Source of the DNA: Emcibacter sp.
Lineage (GTDB): Bacteria; Pseudomonadota; Alphaproteobacteria; Sphingomonadales; Emcibacteraceae
Reading direction: 5' to 3'
DNA length: 64,000 bases
NCBI GenBank assembly: GCA_021741205.1
Contig: JAIOYI010000010.1
Coordinates: forward strand, 1 to 64,000
How positions within the stretch are numbered: the first letter of the stretch is position 1; every line of letters begins with the position of its first letter. Below, in pieces: positions 1 through 8,598 of this stretch. The notes beneath the pieces were generated by a model. It was not told where the DNA came from. It worked only from the letters and a program-made list of their open reading frames with translations, and did no database searches. Made by a program: the position numbers and the translations under genes.

Positions 1-41
1 ATGATACGTGGTTAAGATATTGCCCCAATATTAAACAATTA

Positions 42-70
42 AGGCGGAAATTTTCCGCCTTTTTATTTCA
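42..70 (+). terminator. Rho-independent terminator of an upstream gene
   Basis: A G+C-rich palindrome (AGGCGGAAA paired with TTTCCGCCT) is followed directly by a run of T on the plus strand, the classic intrinsic terminator form. It would end a plus-strand transcript entering from the left. A plus-strand frame with a stop at 13-15 fits the tail of such a gene but cannot be confirmed. The hairpin may also stop the convergent minus-strand gene that ends at 73. Confidence 0.75.
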
Positions 71-72
71 AT

Positions 73-309
73 TTAGTTTCCTTTATTGGCATTAATGGCA
101 TCAACAATTTTTTGGGTATTGGCATCTGCCCGCGCCCCATGCACCACGATAATCGCATGCAGGACCGTTATCGCCCATAAAATCCATCCCCCAATAATGA
201 CAAAGACAAGCCCCAGAATCCACAACACCGCATTAAAGACGGCCTGAAATATTTTTCCTTGAATTAATAACGCCAAGGGCGGCACAATCACGGCCAATAG
301 ATAAATCAT
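73..309 (-). CDS. Pmp3/YqaE-family small membrane protein
   Basis: This 78-residue, very hydrophobic protein belongs to the Pmp3/YqaE (UPF0057) family, whose members sit in the plasma membrane and are linked to salt, cold and membrane-potential stress. The family pattern is visible: a first membrane segment with the paired prolines (IVPPLALL, residues 8-15), a short polar turn QGK, then a second hydrophobic segment (about 22-55). An unusual polar tail of about 20 residues (ADANTQKIVDAINANKGN) follows, longer than in the roughly 50-residue minimal members. A similar gene follows at 390-602, so the two look like a diverged tandem pair. No specific biochemical role can be read from the sequence. 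Confidence 0.75.
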   Translation of the reverse strand: MIYLLAVIVPPLALLIQGKIFQAVFNAVLWILGLVFVIIGGWILWAITVLHAIIVVHGARADANTQKIVDAINANKGN

Positions 310-389
310 AATAAAATCTCTTCCTTTTTTAACAATAAGAATAGTGTGGCAAAAAAATGAATCAAATTAAAGCAGTTTTAGCATATCCA

Positions 390-602
390 TCAATAATCAT
401 GTCGCCTAAAGCCACCCAAACGCGCGGTACGGATAATATAAGTCGCATGAGATGAGGCAATAATCCAAAATAATATTCCCCATATATCAGGCGTCAATAT
501 GGCATAAGTCCATAAGATTGCATTTAGCGCCGCTTGGGTGATTTTGCCATAAACAAGAATAGCAAGAGGGGGAATTAAAATACCCAGTAAATATAATAAC
601 AT
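390..602 (-). CDS. second Pmp3/YqaE-like small membrane protein
   Basis: The ATG at 602 is preferred over upstream ATGs because it lies just after the stop of the neighbouring regulator gene (610) and puts the hydrophobic family start (MLLYLLGILIPPLAIL) at the N-terminus. The resulting 70-residue protein has the double-proline first helix, a YGK turn and a second membrane stretch, followed by a short basic tail (RRHDY). It resembles the product of 73-309 in the first 30 residues but diverges afterwards, consistent with an old duplication. It is 7 bp downstream of the NtrC-type gene on the same strand and may be co-transcribed with it. Function in the membrane or stress response is inferred from family only. 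Confidence 0.6.
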   Translation of the reverse strand: MLLYLLGILIPPLAILVYGKITQAALNAILWTYAILTPDIWGILFWIIASSHATYIIRTARLGGFRRHDY

Positions 603-609
603 TATTCCA

Positions 610-2037
610 TCACTGCTCACTATTTGTTTCATTAAGACCAAATTCAGTGGCCTTACGATAAAGCGTTGAACGGCCAATACCCAATTTTCGGGACACTTCT
701 GTCATGCTGCCATTATATTTATTTAAGGCAAAGCTTATCATATCCCTTTCCATGTCTCGTAAAGGTCTCACATCACCATTTTCATCGAGACCAGAAAGAA
801 TATTTTGATTTATAGCCTGATCTGTTTTCTGTGTTTCTGAATTTTTCTTCTGCCCATATCTTATTTGAATCTGTGGAAAATCTTCTTTTTCTATACAATC
901 TCCCTCTGATAATATGAGCGCTCTAAAAAGAGCATTTTCCAATTGTCTTACATTACCAGGCCAATGATAATTTTTCAAAAACGCCATAGCATCTGGAGAT
1001 ATTCTCTTTGGAGTGCAGCCCTCAGAAACACTAAAATTTTCTATAAAATGTGGTGCAAAATACTCAATATCACCCTTTCTTTCCCGTAAAGGTGGTAAGT
1101 GAATGGGAAAGATATTCAATCGGTAAAAAAGATCTTCTCTAAATTCCCCAGCTTTTACCATATCCTGAAGCCGTCGATTGGTCGCAAAAATTAAGCGCAC
1201 ATCAACCTTCACCGTTTCTCTGCCGCCCACAGAATCCACCTCCCCCTCTTGCAAAACCCTAAGTAATTTTGCCTGTAAATCCATGGGCAATTCACCAATT
1301 TCATCAAGAAATAACGTTCCGCCATCGGCCTCTAAAAATTTTCCCTTATGTTTTTCTGTGGCGCCCGTAAAGGCACCCTTTTCATGGCCAAAGAGAATAG
1401 ATTCCACCAAATTGTGAGGAATAGCCCCGCAATTAACCACCACAAAGGCTTTGCCCTTTCTATCACTTTCCCCCTGTATAGCACGGGCAAATACCTCTTT
1501 ACCAACCCCGCTTTCCCCCTCAAGCAGGATGGGGATATTTGAATTAGCACCCTTTTTGGCAAGATTTATCGCCTTACTCATGGCTTCACTCGCCCCGATT
1601 AAATCAGAAAACTCAAGCTGTCCCGCCCATTTTCGATTTAATCTTGAAATTTCACCAGAAAGTTTATTAATACGAAAAGCATTATCTATGGAAATTTTAA
1701 GACGATCCAAAGCCACGGGTTTTGATAAAAAATCAACGGCACCTTCCCGTATAACGTCAACCGCATTATCAATACTGCTGTAACCTGTCAAAACAATCAC
1801 AGGAAGGTTTGGCAACATTTTCTTAATATGCCCTAGCACATCTCTTCCCGTTATATCGCCGATCATCATATCCAATAGGACAAGATCAAAGCGACCTGCT
1901 GTTTCAGTGGACAAAAGCGTGATGGCCTCCTGTCCATTCTTTGCCTCTTCCACGTCATAACCTACCTTTTTAAGGGCAAGTTTGAGCATTTTTCTCTCAT
2001 TTTCTTCATCTTCAACTATCAAGATTAATTTTGTCAT
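610..2037 (-). CDS. NtrC-family sigma-54-dependent response regulator
   Basis: This 475-residue protein has the full three-domain NtrC/AtoC/ZraR layout. An N-terminal receiver (about 1-122) has the acidic pair E9/D10, the phosphoacceptor D56 (LVLLDMM) and the FLSKP lysine. The central AAA+ domain (about 145-380) contains Walker A GESGVGKE, the sigma-54 contact loop GAFTGA and Walker B TLFLDEIGE. A C-terminal Fis-type helix-turn-helix (about 435-465) ends in GIGRSTLYRK. It should activate sigma-54 promoters when phosphorylated. No histidine kinase gene is adjacent, so in this window it is an orphan. The gene lies divergent from the peptidase gene at 2152 with 114 bp between them. The signal sensed and the target promoters cannot be deduced. 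Confidence 0.93.
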   Translation of the reverse strand: MTKLILIVEDEENERKMLKLALKKVGYDVEEAKNGQEAITLLSTETAGRFDLVLLDMMIGDITGRDVLGHIKKMLPNLPVIVLTGYSSIDNAVDVIREGAVDFLSKPVALDRLKISIDNAFRINKLSGEISRLNRKWAGQLEFSDLIGASEAMSKAINLAKKGANSNIPILLEGESGVGKEVFARAIQGESDRKGKAFVVVNCGAIPHNLVESILFGHEKGAFTGATEKHKGKFLEADGGTLFLDEIGELPMDLQAKLLRVLQEGEVDSVGGRETVKVDVRLIFATNRRLQDMVKAGEFREDLFYRLNIFPIHLPPLRERKGDIEYFAPHFIENFSVSEGCTPKRISPDAMAFLKNYHWPGNVRQLENALFRALILSEGDCIEKEDFPQIQIRYGQKKNSETQKTDQAINQNILSGLDENGDVRPLRDMERDMISFALNKYNGSMTEVSRKLGIGRSTLYRKATEFGLNETNSEQ

Positions 2038-2151
2038 TGCACTTCATCATTTATTATTGATACTTGTGATCTTTACGACAAAAAGATAAAAAAAATACTA
2101 ATTATGTTTCATTTTGATACAATTTAATAAATTAATGAGAATATTTACAGT

Positions 2152-3954
2152 ATGAATAATCAAGTGAGCCTTAACAAAAGCCTTTTACCAATATGGGATT
2201 TATCAGATTTATATCCTTCTATGGAATGTCCAGAACTTAATCAGGATTTTGAAAAGCTTGCAACTCTCGCCACAGAATTTTCTGAAAATTATATGGGAAA
2301 GCTTTCGAGTCTTAATGCTGAAACTATCCTAAATTCCATTATGCAATATGAAACCATGGAAGAAATTATGGATAGGATCATGAGTTATGCGGGTCTTCTT
2401 CAGGCGGGTAATATTAATGATCCCGAAATTTCAAAATTTTATCAATCCTGCCATGAGCGTCTCACCAAGATAAGTATGAGACTGCTCTTCTATACCTTAG
2501 AACTTAACCAAATCAAAGAAAGCCACATCGACAAATGGTTTAAACAGTCAGCAGCGCTGATAAAATATAAACCTTGGTTTCATATGGTGCGGCAATATCG
2601 CCCCCATCAGTTGGACAAAAAACTCGAAGAAATACTGTTGGAAAAATCAATCACAGGCCGTGCCGCATGGGTCAAACTTTTTGACGAAACGATGGCTAAT
2701 CTGAAATTTGACTTTTCTGATCATGTCACAAATGAAATAAAATCCATTGGCTCAGAAGAGGCATTAAATTATTTATCCGACAAACAAGATAACATCCGCA
2801 AAGCTGCCGCAGAATGCCTGTCCAAGACCTTTAAAAACAATATCAGACTCTTTACCCACATCACCAACACCTTAGCCAAGGATAAGGAAATAGAAGATCG
2901 CTGGCGTCATTTTAATACCTCAAGCTCATCAAGGCATTTATCAAACCAGCTTGAAAAAGAGGTGGTTGATGCCATGGTGAGTGCGGTAAAAAAATCATAT
3001 CCAAAATTGTCACATCGTTATTACCGTATGAAGGCAGAATGGCTTGGGAAAGATAAACTTAATTGGTGGGATCGTAATGCTCCCCTCCCCCAAAGTGATG
3101 ATAAAATTCATCAATGGCGTGATGCCAAAAAAATTGTCCTTGATGCCTATGCTAAATTTTCACCAGAAATGGCAGAAATTGGATCTCGTTTCTTTGACAA
3201 TGGTTGGATCGATGCCCCCGTACGTGAGGGAAAATCTCCTGGTGCCTTTGCCCATCCCACTGTGCCAAGCGCCCACCCTTATTTGCTTCTAAATTATTTG
3301 GGAAAAACCCGTGATGTCATGACCCTTGCCCATGAACTTGGTCACGGCGTGCATCAAATACTCGCCGCAGAGCAAGGTGCCTTATTATCGAATACTCCCT
3401 TAACTCTCGCCGAAACCGCCAGTGTTTTTGGCGAAATGCTGACCTTTCAATCCTTATTGTCAGAAGAGCAGGACAAAAACAAAAGAAAAATCATGCTTGC
3501 AGGCAAGGTCGAGGACATGCTCAACACGGTTGTACGACAAATCGCATTTTATGATTTTGAAGACAAGGTTCACACCGCCCGTAAATTAGGTGAATTATCC
3601 GCCGATGATCTTGGTGACATATGGTTGTCTATACAAAAGGAAAGTCTTGGAGATGCCATAATTTTTGACGAAGATTATAGGTCTTTCTGGTGCTATATTC
3701 CACATTTCATTCATTCTCCTTTTTATGTTTATGCCTATGCCTTTGGAGACTGTCTGGTCAATTCTCTGTACGCCACCTATCAAAAAAAGCCTGATGGGTT
3801 TCAGGAAAAATATTCTAACCTCCTGCGGGCGGGCGGCAGTTTACGCCATAAAGAATTACTAAAACCTTTTGGACTAGATGCCAGCAAATCAGATTTCTGG
3901 GATACAGGACTAAATATGATTAGTGACTTTATTGATGAAATAGAAAAGTTATAA
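2152..3954 (+). CDS. pepF: M3-family oligoendopeptidase F-like zinc peptidase
   Basis: The 600-residue protein is an M3 family metallopeptidase of the PepF type, a cytoplasmic enzyme that trims oligopeptides. The zinc motif HELGH is at residues 394-398 (H394, E395, H398), followed about 24 residues later by the ETASVFGE segment that supplies the third ligand. The N-terminal 200 residues form the usual helical PepF domain, starting from a recognisable LWDLSDLYPS-like stretch. Length matches the family. There is no signal peptide. It is monocistronic, with 86 bp before the pnt operon. The gene symbol is by family resemblance; the physiological substrate is unknown. Confidence 0.92.
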   Translation: MNNQVSLNKSLLPIWDLSDLYPSMECPELNQDFEKLATLATEFSENYMGKLSSLNAETILNSIMQYETMEEIMDRIMSYAGLLQAGNINDPEISKFYQSCHERLTKISMRLLFYTLELNQIKESHIDKWFKQSAALIKYKPWFHMVRQYRPHQLDKKLEEILLEKSITGRAAWVKLFDETMANLKFDFSDHVTNEIKSIGSEEALNYLSDKQDNIRKAAAECLSKTFKNNIRLFTHITNTLAKDKEIEDRWRHFNTSSSSRHLSNQLEKEVVDAMVSAVKKSYPKLSHRYYRMKAEWLGKDKLNWWDRNAPLPQSDDKIHQWRDAKKIVLDAYAKFSPEMAEIGSRFFDNGWIDAPVREGKSPGAFAHPTVPSAHPYLLLNYLGKTRDVMTLAHELGHGVHQILAAEQGALLSNTPLTLAETASVFGEMLTFQSLLSEEQDKNKRKIMLAGKVEDMLNTVVRQIAFYDFEDKVHTARKLGELSADDLGDIWLSIQKESLGDAIIFDEDYRSFWCYIPHFIHSPFYVYAYAFGDCLVNSLYATYQKKPDGFQEKYSNLLRAGGSLRHKELLKPFGLDASKSDFWDTGLNMISDFIDEIEKL

Positions 3955-4040
3955 AATTTCATTGTACTAGACTGCAATTGCTTGATAACTTCTTTATAAA
4001 GCTAAAATAAAAAACAAGATGATATTTTGGAGAAAACCAT

Positions 4041-5189
4041 ATGAAGCTCGCAATACCCAAGGAACGCCGTGAACATGAACGCCGCGTTGCCGCCACCCCC
4101 GATACTGTAAAAAAATTAATAGCGCTTGGTTTTGATGTCCATGTTGAAAAGGATGCAGGACTCCTCAGCAGTATCTTGGACAGCGAATATCAAGCCGTTG
4201 GAGCAAAAATTGCGGCTGGAGCGCCTGATATTTATAAAGATGCCGATGTTATTTTTAAGGTTCAACGTCCTTTGCATGCCTCAGAAGGCGATATTGATGA
4301 GCTGGCTCTGATTAAAAAAGATGCCATTTTGATTGCCATCTTATCGCCCTTTACTGATGCTGCGGCACTTGATGCCTATGCCAAGGGCGGTATTATTTCC
4401 TTTGCTATGGAATTCATGCCCCGCATTACTAGGGCTCAAAGTATGGATGTTTTGTCCTCTCAGTCAAATCTTGCGGGCTATAAGGCCGTTATTGATGCAG
4501 CCGAAGAATTCTCACGGGCTTTCCCCATGATGATGACAGCGGCAGGCACCATAGCCCCCGCAAAGGTTATGGTTATGGGAACGGGTGTTGCGGGACTTCA
4601 GGCCATAGCAACCGCAAAACGTCTTGGTGCTGTTGTTTCGGCAACGGACGTGCGTTCTGCTGCCAAAGAACAAGTGGAAAGCCTTGGTGGGAAATTCGTC
4701 ATGGTTGAAAGCGACGAAACCGGTGATGCGGCTGGTGGCTATGCCAAGGAGATGAGCGATGAGTATAAGGCAAAACAGGCGGCTTTGATTGCCACAACCC
4801 TTGCAAAGCAGGATATTGCCATTACCACGGCTCTCATTCCGGGTCGTCCGGCCCCTCTTCTGATTACGAAAGAAATGGTCAGAAGTATGCGACCGGGTTC
4901 TATTATTGTTGACCTTGCGGTCGAAAGCGGCGGCAACTGTGAATTGTCCCAAGCAGGTAAGACAGTCGTCGAGAACGGCGTTAAAATTATCGGTCATTAT
5001 AATATGCCAAGCCGTATAGCAACAGATGCGAGCGCCCTTTATGCCAAAAATCTGCTGAACTTTATCACCCCACATATGGACGGCGACAGTAAAACCCTTA
5101 AAATTGATTGGGAAGATGAAATTATCATTGGAACACTTTTGACCAAAGATAACGCCATCGTCCATGAACGCCTAAAAGGAGGAAATTAA
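4041..5189 (+). CDS. pntAA: NAD(P) transhydrogenase subunit alpha part 1
   Basis: This is the soluble NAD(H)-binding domain I of proton-translocating nicotinamide nucleotide transhydrogenase, which makes NADPH from NADH using the proton gradient. The 382-residue protein opens with the family start MKLAIPKERREHERRVA and carries the dinucleotide-binding stretch GTGVAGLQAIATAKRLGA at about 177-194, followed by TDVR. It stops after domain I with no membrane helices. The alpha chain is therefore split in two, as in Rhodospirillum and many alphaproteobacteria, unlike fused E. coli PntA. A clear ribosome-binding site (TTGGAGAAA) precedes the ATG. The next gene begins 1 bp after the stop. Confidence 0.96.
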   Translation: MKLAIPKERREHERRVAATPDTVKKLIALGFDVHVEKDAGLLSSILDSEYQAVGAKIAAGAPDIYKDADVIFKVQRPLHASEGDIDELALIKKDAILIAILSPFTDAAALDAYAKGGIISFAMEFMPRITRAQSMDVLSSQSNLAGYKAVIDAAEEFSRAFPMMMTAAGTIAPAKVMVMGTGVAGLQAIATAKRLGAVVSATDVRSAAKEQVESLGGKFVMVESDETGDAAGGYAKEMSDEYKAKQAALIATTLAKQDIAITTALIPGRPAPLLITKEMVRSMRPGSIIVDLAVESGGNCELSQAGKTVVENGVKIIGHYNMPSRIATDASALYAKNLLNFITPHMDGDSKTLKIDWEDEIIIGTLLTKDNAIVHERLKGGN

Positions 5190-5190
5190 A

Positions 5191-5520
5191 ATGGATATCA
5201 ACCAACAAATTGTTGAAACAGCTTCCCATGCCGCGGCGGTCAGCCCGTTTATATCTCAATTTTCACTTTTTGTACTGGCCATATTTGTCGGATATTATGT
5301 GGTTTGGAGCGTAACACCTGCTCTGCACACGCCCTTGATGGCGGTGACCAATGCCATTTCATCGGTCATTATTGTGGGTGCTCTTGTGGCGGCAGGTCCC
5401 GCAGATATGAGCATTGCGAAAATTCTTGGCATTATTGCCATCGGTCTTGCGGCTGTTAATATATTCGGCGGCTTTGCCGTCACCCAACGCATGCTTGCCA
5501 TGTATAAGAAAAAGAAATAA
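5191..5520 (+). CDS. pntAB: NAD(P) transhydrogenase subunit alpha part 2
   Basis: A 109-residue protein made almost entirely of three to four membrane helices, matching the C-terminal membrane part of PntA encoded as a separate gene. It forms the proton channel (domain II) together with the N-terminal half of PntB. Recognisable family stretches are GYYVVWSVTPALHTPLMA and the basic C-terminus YKKKK. It starts 1 bp after pntAA and is followed by pntB after 12 bp that contain a GGAGG ribosome-binding site, so translation of the three genes is coupled. Confidence 0.95.
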   Translation: MDINQQIVETASHAAAVSPFISQFSLFVLAIFVGYYVVWSVTPALHTPLMAVTNAISSVIIVGALVAAGPADMSIAKILGIIAIGLAAVNIFGGFAVTQRMLAMYKKKK

Positions 5521-5532
5521 GGAGGGTTTTCG

Positions 5533-6951
5533 ATGTCTTTACAAAATATAACCGATCTGACGGCTCTTGCTTATTTGATTTCTGGCATATTATTCATCAT
5601 GGCACTGCGTGGTTTGTCTTCGCCAGAATCTTCCCGAAAAGGTAATATGTTTGGTATGCTTGGTATGGCGATTGCCATTATCACAACCCTGCTTAATCCT
5701 GAAATTGTCTCCTATGAATGGATTGCCGTTGCTGTAGCGATCGGCGGGGGCATTGGCGTGATCACGGCCATGCGCATTCCCATGACCTCGATGCCGCAAC
5801 TGGTGGCAGCCTTTCACTCCCTTGTGGGACTTGCTGCTGTATTAGTGGCGGCCGCGGCCTTTCTTGAGCCCTATAGTTTCGGCATCACCAATGCCTTGGG
5901 CGAAATATATGCTGCAAGTCGGGTGGAAATGAGTCTAGGGGCTGCCATTGGTGCTATTACCTTTTCTGGATCGGTGATTGCCTTTGCTAAGCTTAATGGC
6001 AATATGTCTGGAAAGCCTATTATGCTTCCCGCCCGCCATGTCATTAATAGTGCCCTCGCCCTTGCCATTGTCGCCTTAATTATTGTCTTTGCCGTTGGCA
6101 CTGTGGATAATCTGATTGGCTTTGACCTGATGTGGTGGATTATCGCTCTAAGCTTTATTATTGGCTTTTTGATTATTATCCCCATTGGTGGTGCTGATAT
6201 GCCTGTTGTGGTCAGTATGCTCAACAGCTATTCTGGTTGGGCTGCGGCTGGTATTGGCTTTACCCTGCAAAATAATGCACTTATTATTACAGGCGCCCTT
6301 GTGGGGTCATCGGGCGCTATCCTAAGCTATATCATGTGTCATGCCATGAACAGATCATTCATCAGTGTAATCCTTGGTGGATTTGGTGGCGAAGATGCCA
6401 TGGCGGGTAACGGCGAGATCGAAACCCGCCCCGTCAAACAGGGGTCTGCCGAAGATGCCGCCTTTATCATGAAAAATGCGGGCTCTGTTATTATTGTTCC
6501 AGGATATGGAATGGCCGTTGCCCAAGCCCAACATGCCCTTCGTGAAATGGTTGATGCCTTAAAGGCAGAAGGCGTTAAGGTATCCTATGCCATTCATCCT
6601 GTGGCAGGACGCATGCCAGGCCATATGAATGTGCTTCTTGCTGAGGCCAATGTGCCTTACGATGAGGTTTTTGAGTTGGAAGACATCAATAATCAATTCT
6701 CCCAAACTGATGTGGCTTTTGTTATCGGCGCTAATGATGTGACGAATCCCGCTGCTAAAACCGACAAGACAAGCCCCATATACGGTATGCCGATCCTTGA
6801 TGTGGAAAATGCGGGGACTGTATTATTCGTTAAGCGTGGCATGGCATCAGGCTATGCGGGTGTTCAGAATGAGTTGTTCTTCCGTGATAATACCATGATG
6901 CTTTTTGCCGATGCCAAAAAAATGGTCGATAATATTATTAAAGCTCTGTAA
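5533..6951 (+). CDS. pntB: NAD(P) transhydrogenase subunit beta
   Basis: This is the beta subunit, 472 residues, with an N-terminal membrane domain II (about eight helices, residues 1-265) and a C-terminal NADP(H)-binding domain III (about 290-472). Domain III shows the hallmark GYGMAVAQAQ loop, the HPVAGRMPGHMNVLLAEA segment and GANDVTNPAA. It completes the transhydrogenase with PntAA and PntAB. In a cell running anaerobic aromatic degradation the complex would balance NADPH against NADH, which is an inference. A strong terminator follows 33 bp downstream. Confidence 0.97.
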   Translation: MSLQNITDLTALAYLISGILFIMALRGLSSPESSRKGNMFGMLGMAIAIITTLLNPEIVSYEWIAVAVAIGGGIGVITAMRIPMTSMPQLVAAFHSLVGLAAVLVAAAAFLEPYSFGITNALGEIYAASRVEMSLGAAIGAITFSGSVIAFAKLNGNMSGKPIMLPARHVINSALALAIVALIIVFAVGTVDNLIGFDLMWWIIALSFIIGFLIIIPIGGADMPVVVSMLNSYSGWAAAGIGFTLQNNALIITGALVGSSGAILSYIMCHAMNRSFISVILGGFGGEDAMAGNGEIETRPVKQGSAEDAAFIMKNAGSVIIVPGYGMAVAQAQHALREMVDALKAEGVKVSYAIHPVAGRMPGHMNVLLAEANVPYDEVFELEDINNQFSQTDVAFVIGANDVTNPAAKTDKTSPIYGMPILDVENAGTVLFVKRGMASGYAGVQNELFFRDNTMMLFADAKKMVDNIIKAL

Positions 6952-6984
6952 AAAATATTATTAAACAAATTCAATCATTAAGAT

Positions 6985-7019
6985 GGCTCCGCTACGGCGG
7001 GGCCGTTTATTATTTTATC
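6985..7019 (+). terminator. Rho-independent terminator of the pnt operon
   Basis: Stem GGCTCCGC / GCGGGGCC with a four-base TACG loop (6985-7004, one G-T pair) followed by GTTTATTATTTT on the plus strand. It sits 33 bp after the pntB stop and before the convergent gene ending at 7035. Confidence 0.85.
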
Positions 7020-7034
7020 ATTATAATGAAATTA

Positions 7035-7646
7035 TTAGCTCACCAGATCCAAAATACTGCCAGATTTTTTTTCGCTATTTTCTGAAATATTTCCAGCCTC
7101 ATAGGCTGACAATACGGGTTTGTTCAAAATATTATAATCTGAGTTATTTTCTTCACTATTACCGACTAATTTATTTTGAGTTTGCTGAGCAAGTTCAGCC
7201 TGAGCCCTGGCTCGTATACTTGCCGCCTGCGCCGCAACGCGTCTATCCTGACCAGAAGGTTCCAAAGGCGCAAGAGCCGCCGATGATACCGCATTCATTT
7301 TGTCAATTGTAGCCCTTGGATCGCCCTTGACGGGTGCAATATCAATAGAAACCTCTCCGCTAACCGCATAGCGCACCCCATCGGGACCCACCTCATAGCC
7401 AAAAGATGCCGAACCCGCATATTTACCGCCCGCATTTTTATGAGCCTGCTCATGGGCTTTAACCTCACGATCAATTTTTTTAAGCTTCGCAACCCTCGTT
7501 TTCTCTTCTTCAGTAAGATCTAAGGAGGATGGGGTATTTTGTGCGACAGTGGACTTTGCATCATTTAAGGCAACATCTTTCTTAGCCCCAGAAATATTAT
7601 ACTGAGGTGACGTCGGTATTACATAGGCAGAAACAGCCGAAATCAT
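7035..7646 (-). CDS. SprA-like putative zinc metalloprotease
   Basis: This 203-residue protein matches the SprA-related / 'putative metalloprotease CJM1_0395' family. The conserved part is residues 60-160: the zinc-type motif HEQAH at 65-69, then the family stretches GGKYAGSASFGYEVGPDGVRYAV and GEVSIDIAPVKGDPRATI, and an alanine-rich helix rich in AAQAASIRARAQAEL. The N-terminal 45 residues and the C-terminal 40 are low-complexity and poorly conserved. There is no evident signal peptide or membrane segment. The biological role of this family is not established. It is convergent with pntB across a shared terminator and stands alone. Confidence 0.75.
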   Translation of the reverse strand: MISAVSAYVIPTSPQYNISGAKKDVALNDAKSTVAQNTPSSLDLTEEEKTRVAKLKKIDREVKAHEQAHKNAGGKYAGSASFGYEVGPDGVRYAVSGEVSIDIAPVKGDPRATIDKMNAVSSAALAPLEPSGQDRRVAAQAASIRARAQAELAQQTQNKLVGNSEENNSDYNILNKPVLSAYEAGNISENSEKKSGSILDLVS

Positions 7647-7736
7647 TCAAATATCCTTAGAAAAATCCACCGCTCTATATCTAGTTCTTAAAATAATAAC
7701 TGAAATTAAATGCAGAGTCGTTAATATTGCATAAAA

Positions 7737-8261
7737 TTATTCAATCAGGGCATTTCTAGTGCGGGGGGGCATATCATCTTCTTTCTTTAATCTCATGGTT
7801 TTCCTATGCTCATGAGCCTTTACGCCCCGTTCCACCATTTGACGTCTTGTGTCATAATCCATATCAAGAACCATAGTCAAAACTATTTCATTCATGGACA
7901 GCTGTAACTGTTTTTCTGTTTTTTCATAATCATCAAAGGCCTGACGAAGTTTTGCTTCATCAATATTTTCAGCAGAAAGTATTGATAAAATTACTTTTTG
8001 TTGTTCAAATATATTTCTTTTTAAGGGGCGCAATAATTCCCTATTTTTTGACAACATATGATGAAATTTTTCTTTTTCCGCATCCGGAAAATAATCCAAT
8101 ATTCTAATTTCAGGTCTTGGTCCTGGCGACATTGCTCTGTGGTGCAAATTTTTTAACATAGTAGTGTTCGAGACCAAATAACCTGCGACAAAAAAATTAA
8201 CCGCAAGAGAAAAAAACAAGACCACATTCATCCATTTGATTTGTTTAAATGTCTCAGTCAT
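7737..8261 (-). CDS. membrane-anchored heavy-metal-sensor-like (Metal_resist/CpxP-like) protein
   Basis: The 174-residue product has one N-terminal membrane anchor (about 12-30) and a helical periplasmic part with long charged helices (about 55-150). This is the architecture of the Metal_resist family of periplasmic heavy-metal sensors, related to CpxP/CnrX. It contains the RPLKRNIFEQQKVILSIL and ENIDEAKLRQAF helices typical of the group. It overlaps the preceding gene by 8 bp and is the third gene of the sigma-factor operon, so it probably modulates the activity of that sigma factor or its regulator. No metal-binding site can be assigned with confidence. It has several Met and His residues, including an EHRKTM stretch near the C-terminus. 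Confidence 0.7.
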   Translation of the reverse strand: MTETFKQIKWMNVVLFFSLAVNFFVAGYLVSNTTMLKNLHHRAMSPGPRPEIRILDYFPDAEKEKFHHMLSKNRELLRPLKRNIFEQQKVILSILSAENIDEAKLRQAFDDYEKTEKQLQLSMNEIVLTMVLDMDYDTRRQMVERGVKAHEHRKTMRLKKEDDMPPRTRNALIE

Positions 8262-8598
8262 TGTTCTTATCCTCTATGGTTAAATTTTCTGAAAGGATAA
8301 GCTGTGCGGCATTATACATATAATATTCTTCATCCATATATTGGCTCGCTTGATCGGATGTGGAAAGGCCAAAATATATGCCAATACAACAGGCCAATGT
8401 CCAACCGATGGCCTTTGGCATCATAAAGTCGAACCAGGCATATGGATTAATAGTCCATACCTTATGATCTTGGGCAAAAACATCTTGTGTTGCACAATCT
8501 GGCAAAGAAAGAAATTTTTCTTTCAACCCAAAAGACACCTCTTGGTCAGTTTCACGTCCGTATGCCTTTAGATAAGCATCTAAAATTTTATCATCCAT
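8254..8598 (-). CDS. short membrane protein, probable anti-sigma factor
   Basis: No family is clearly recognised. The 114-residue protein has a cytoplasmic N-terminal half (about 1-58, including EVSFGLKEKFLSLPD), one membrane helix (about 62-80, AIGWTLACCIGIYFGLS) and a short outer tail. Its gene overlaps the sigma-factor gene by one base and the metal-sensor-like gene by 8 bp. This position and topology are typical of a single-pass anti-sigma factor, where the cytoplasmic part binds the sigma factor and the outer part receives the signal. It lacks the HxxxCxxC zinc motif of ZAS anti-sigma factors. The assignment is from context. Confidence 0.5.
   Translation of the reverse strand: MDDKILDAYLKAYGRETDQEVSFGLKEKFLSLPDCATQDVFAQDHKVWTINPYAWFDFMMPKAIGWTLACCIGIYFGLSTSDQASQYMDEEYYMYNAAQLILSENLTIEDKNND

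Noticed and set aside
390..677. Longer 95-residue version of the second Pmp3-like protein
   Set aside because: It would overlap the end of the NtrC-type gene; the ATG at 602 fits the family start.
3955..4040. Sigma-70 promoter before pntAA (TTGATA ... TAAAAT)
   Set aside because: The spacing is only 15 bases and the elements are common in AT-rich DNA, so it is not reported as a feature.
4512..5165. 217-residue open frame antisense to pntAA
   Set aside because: It lies entirely opposite a strongly supported gene, has no ribosome-binding site and its composition is a reverse-strand reflection of pntAA.
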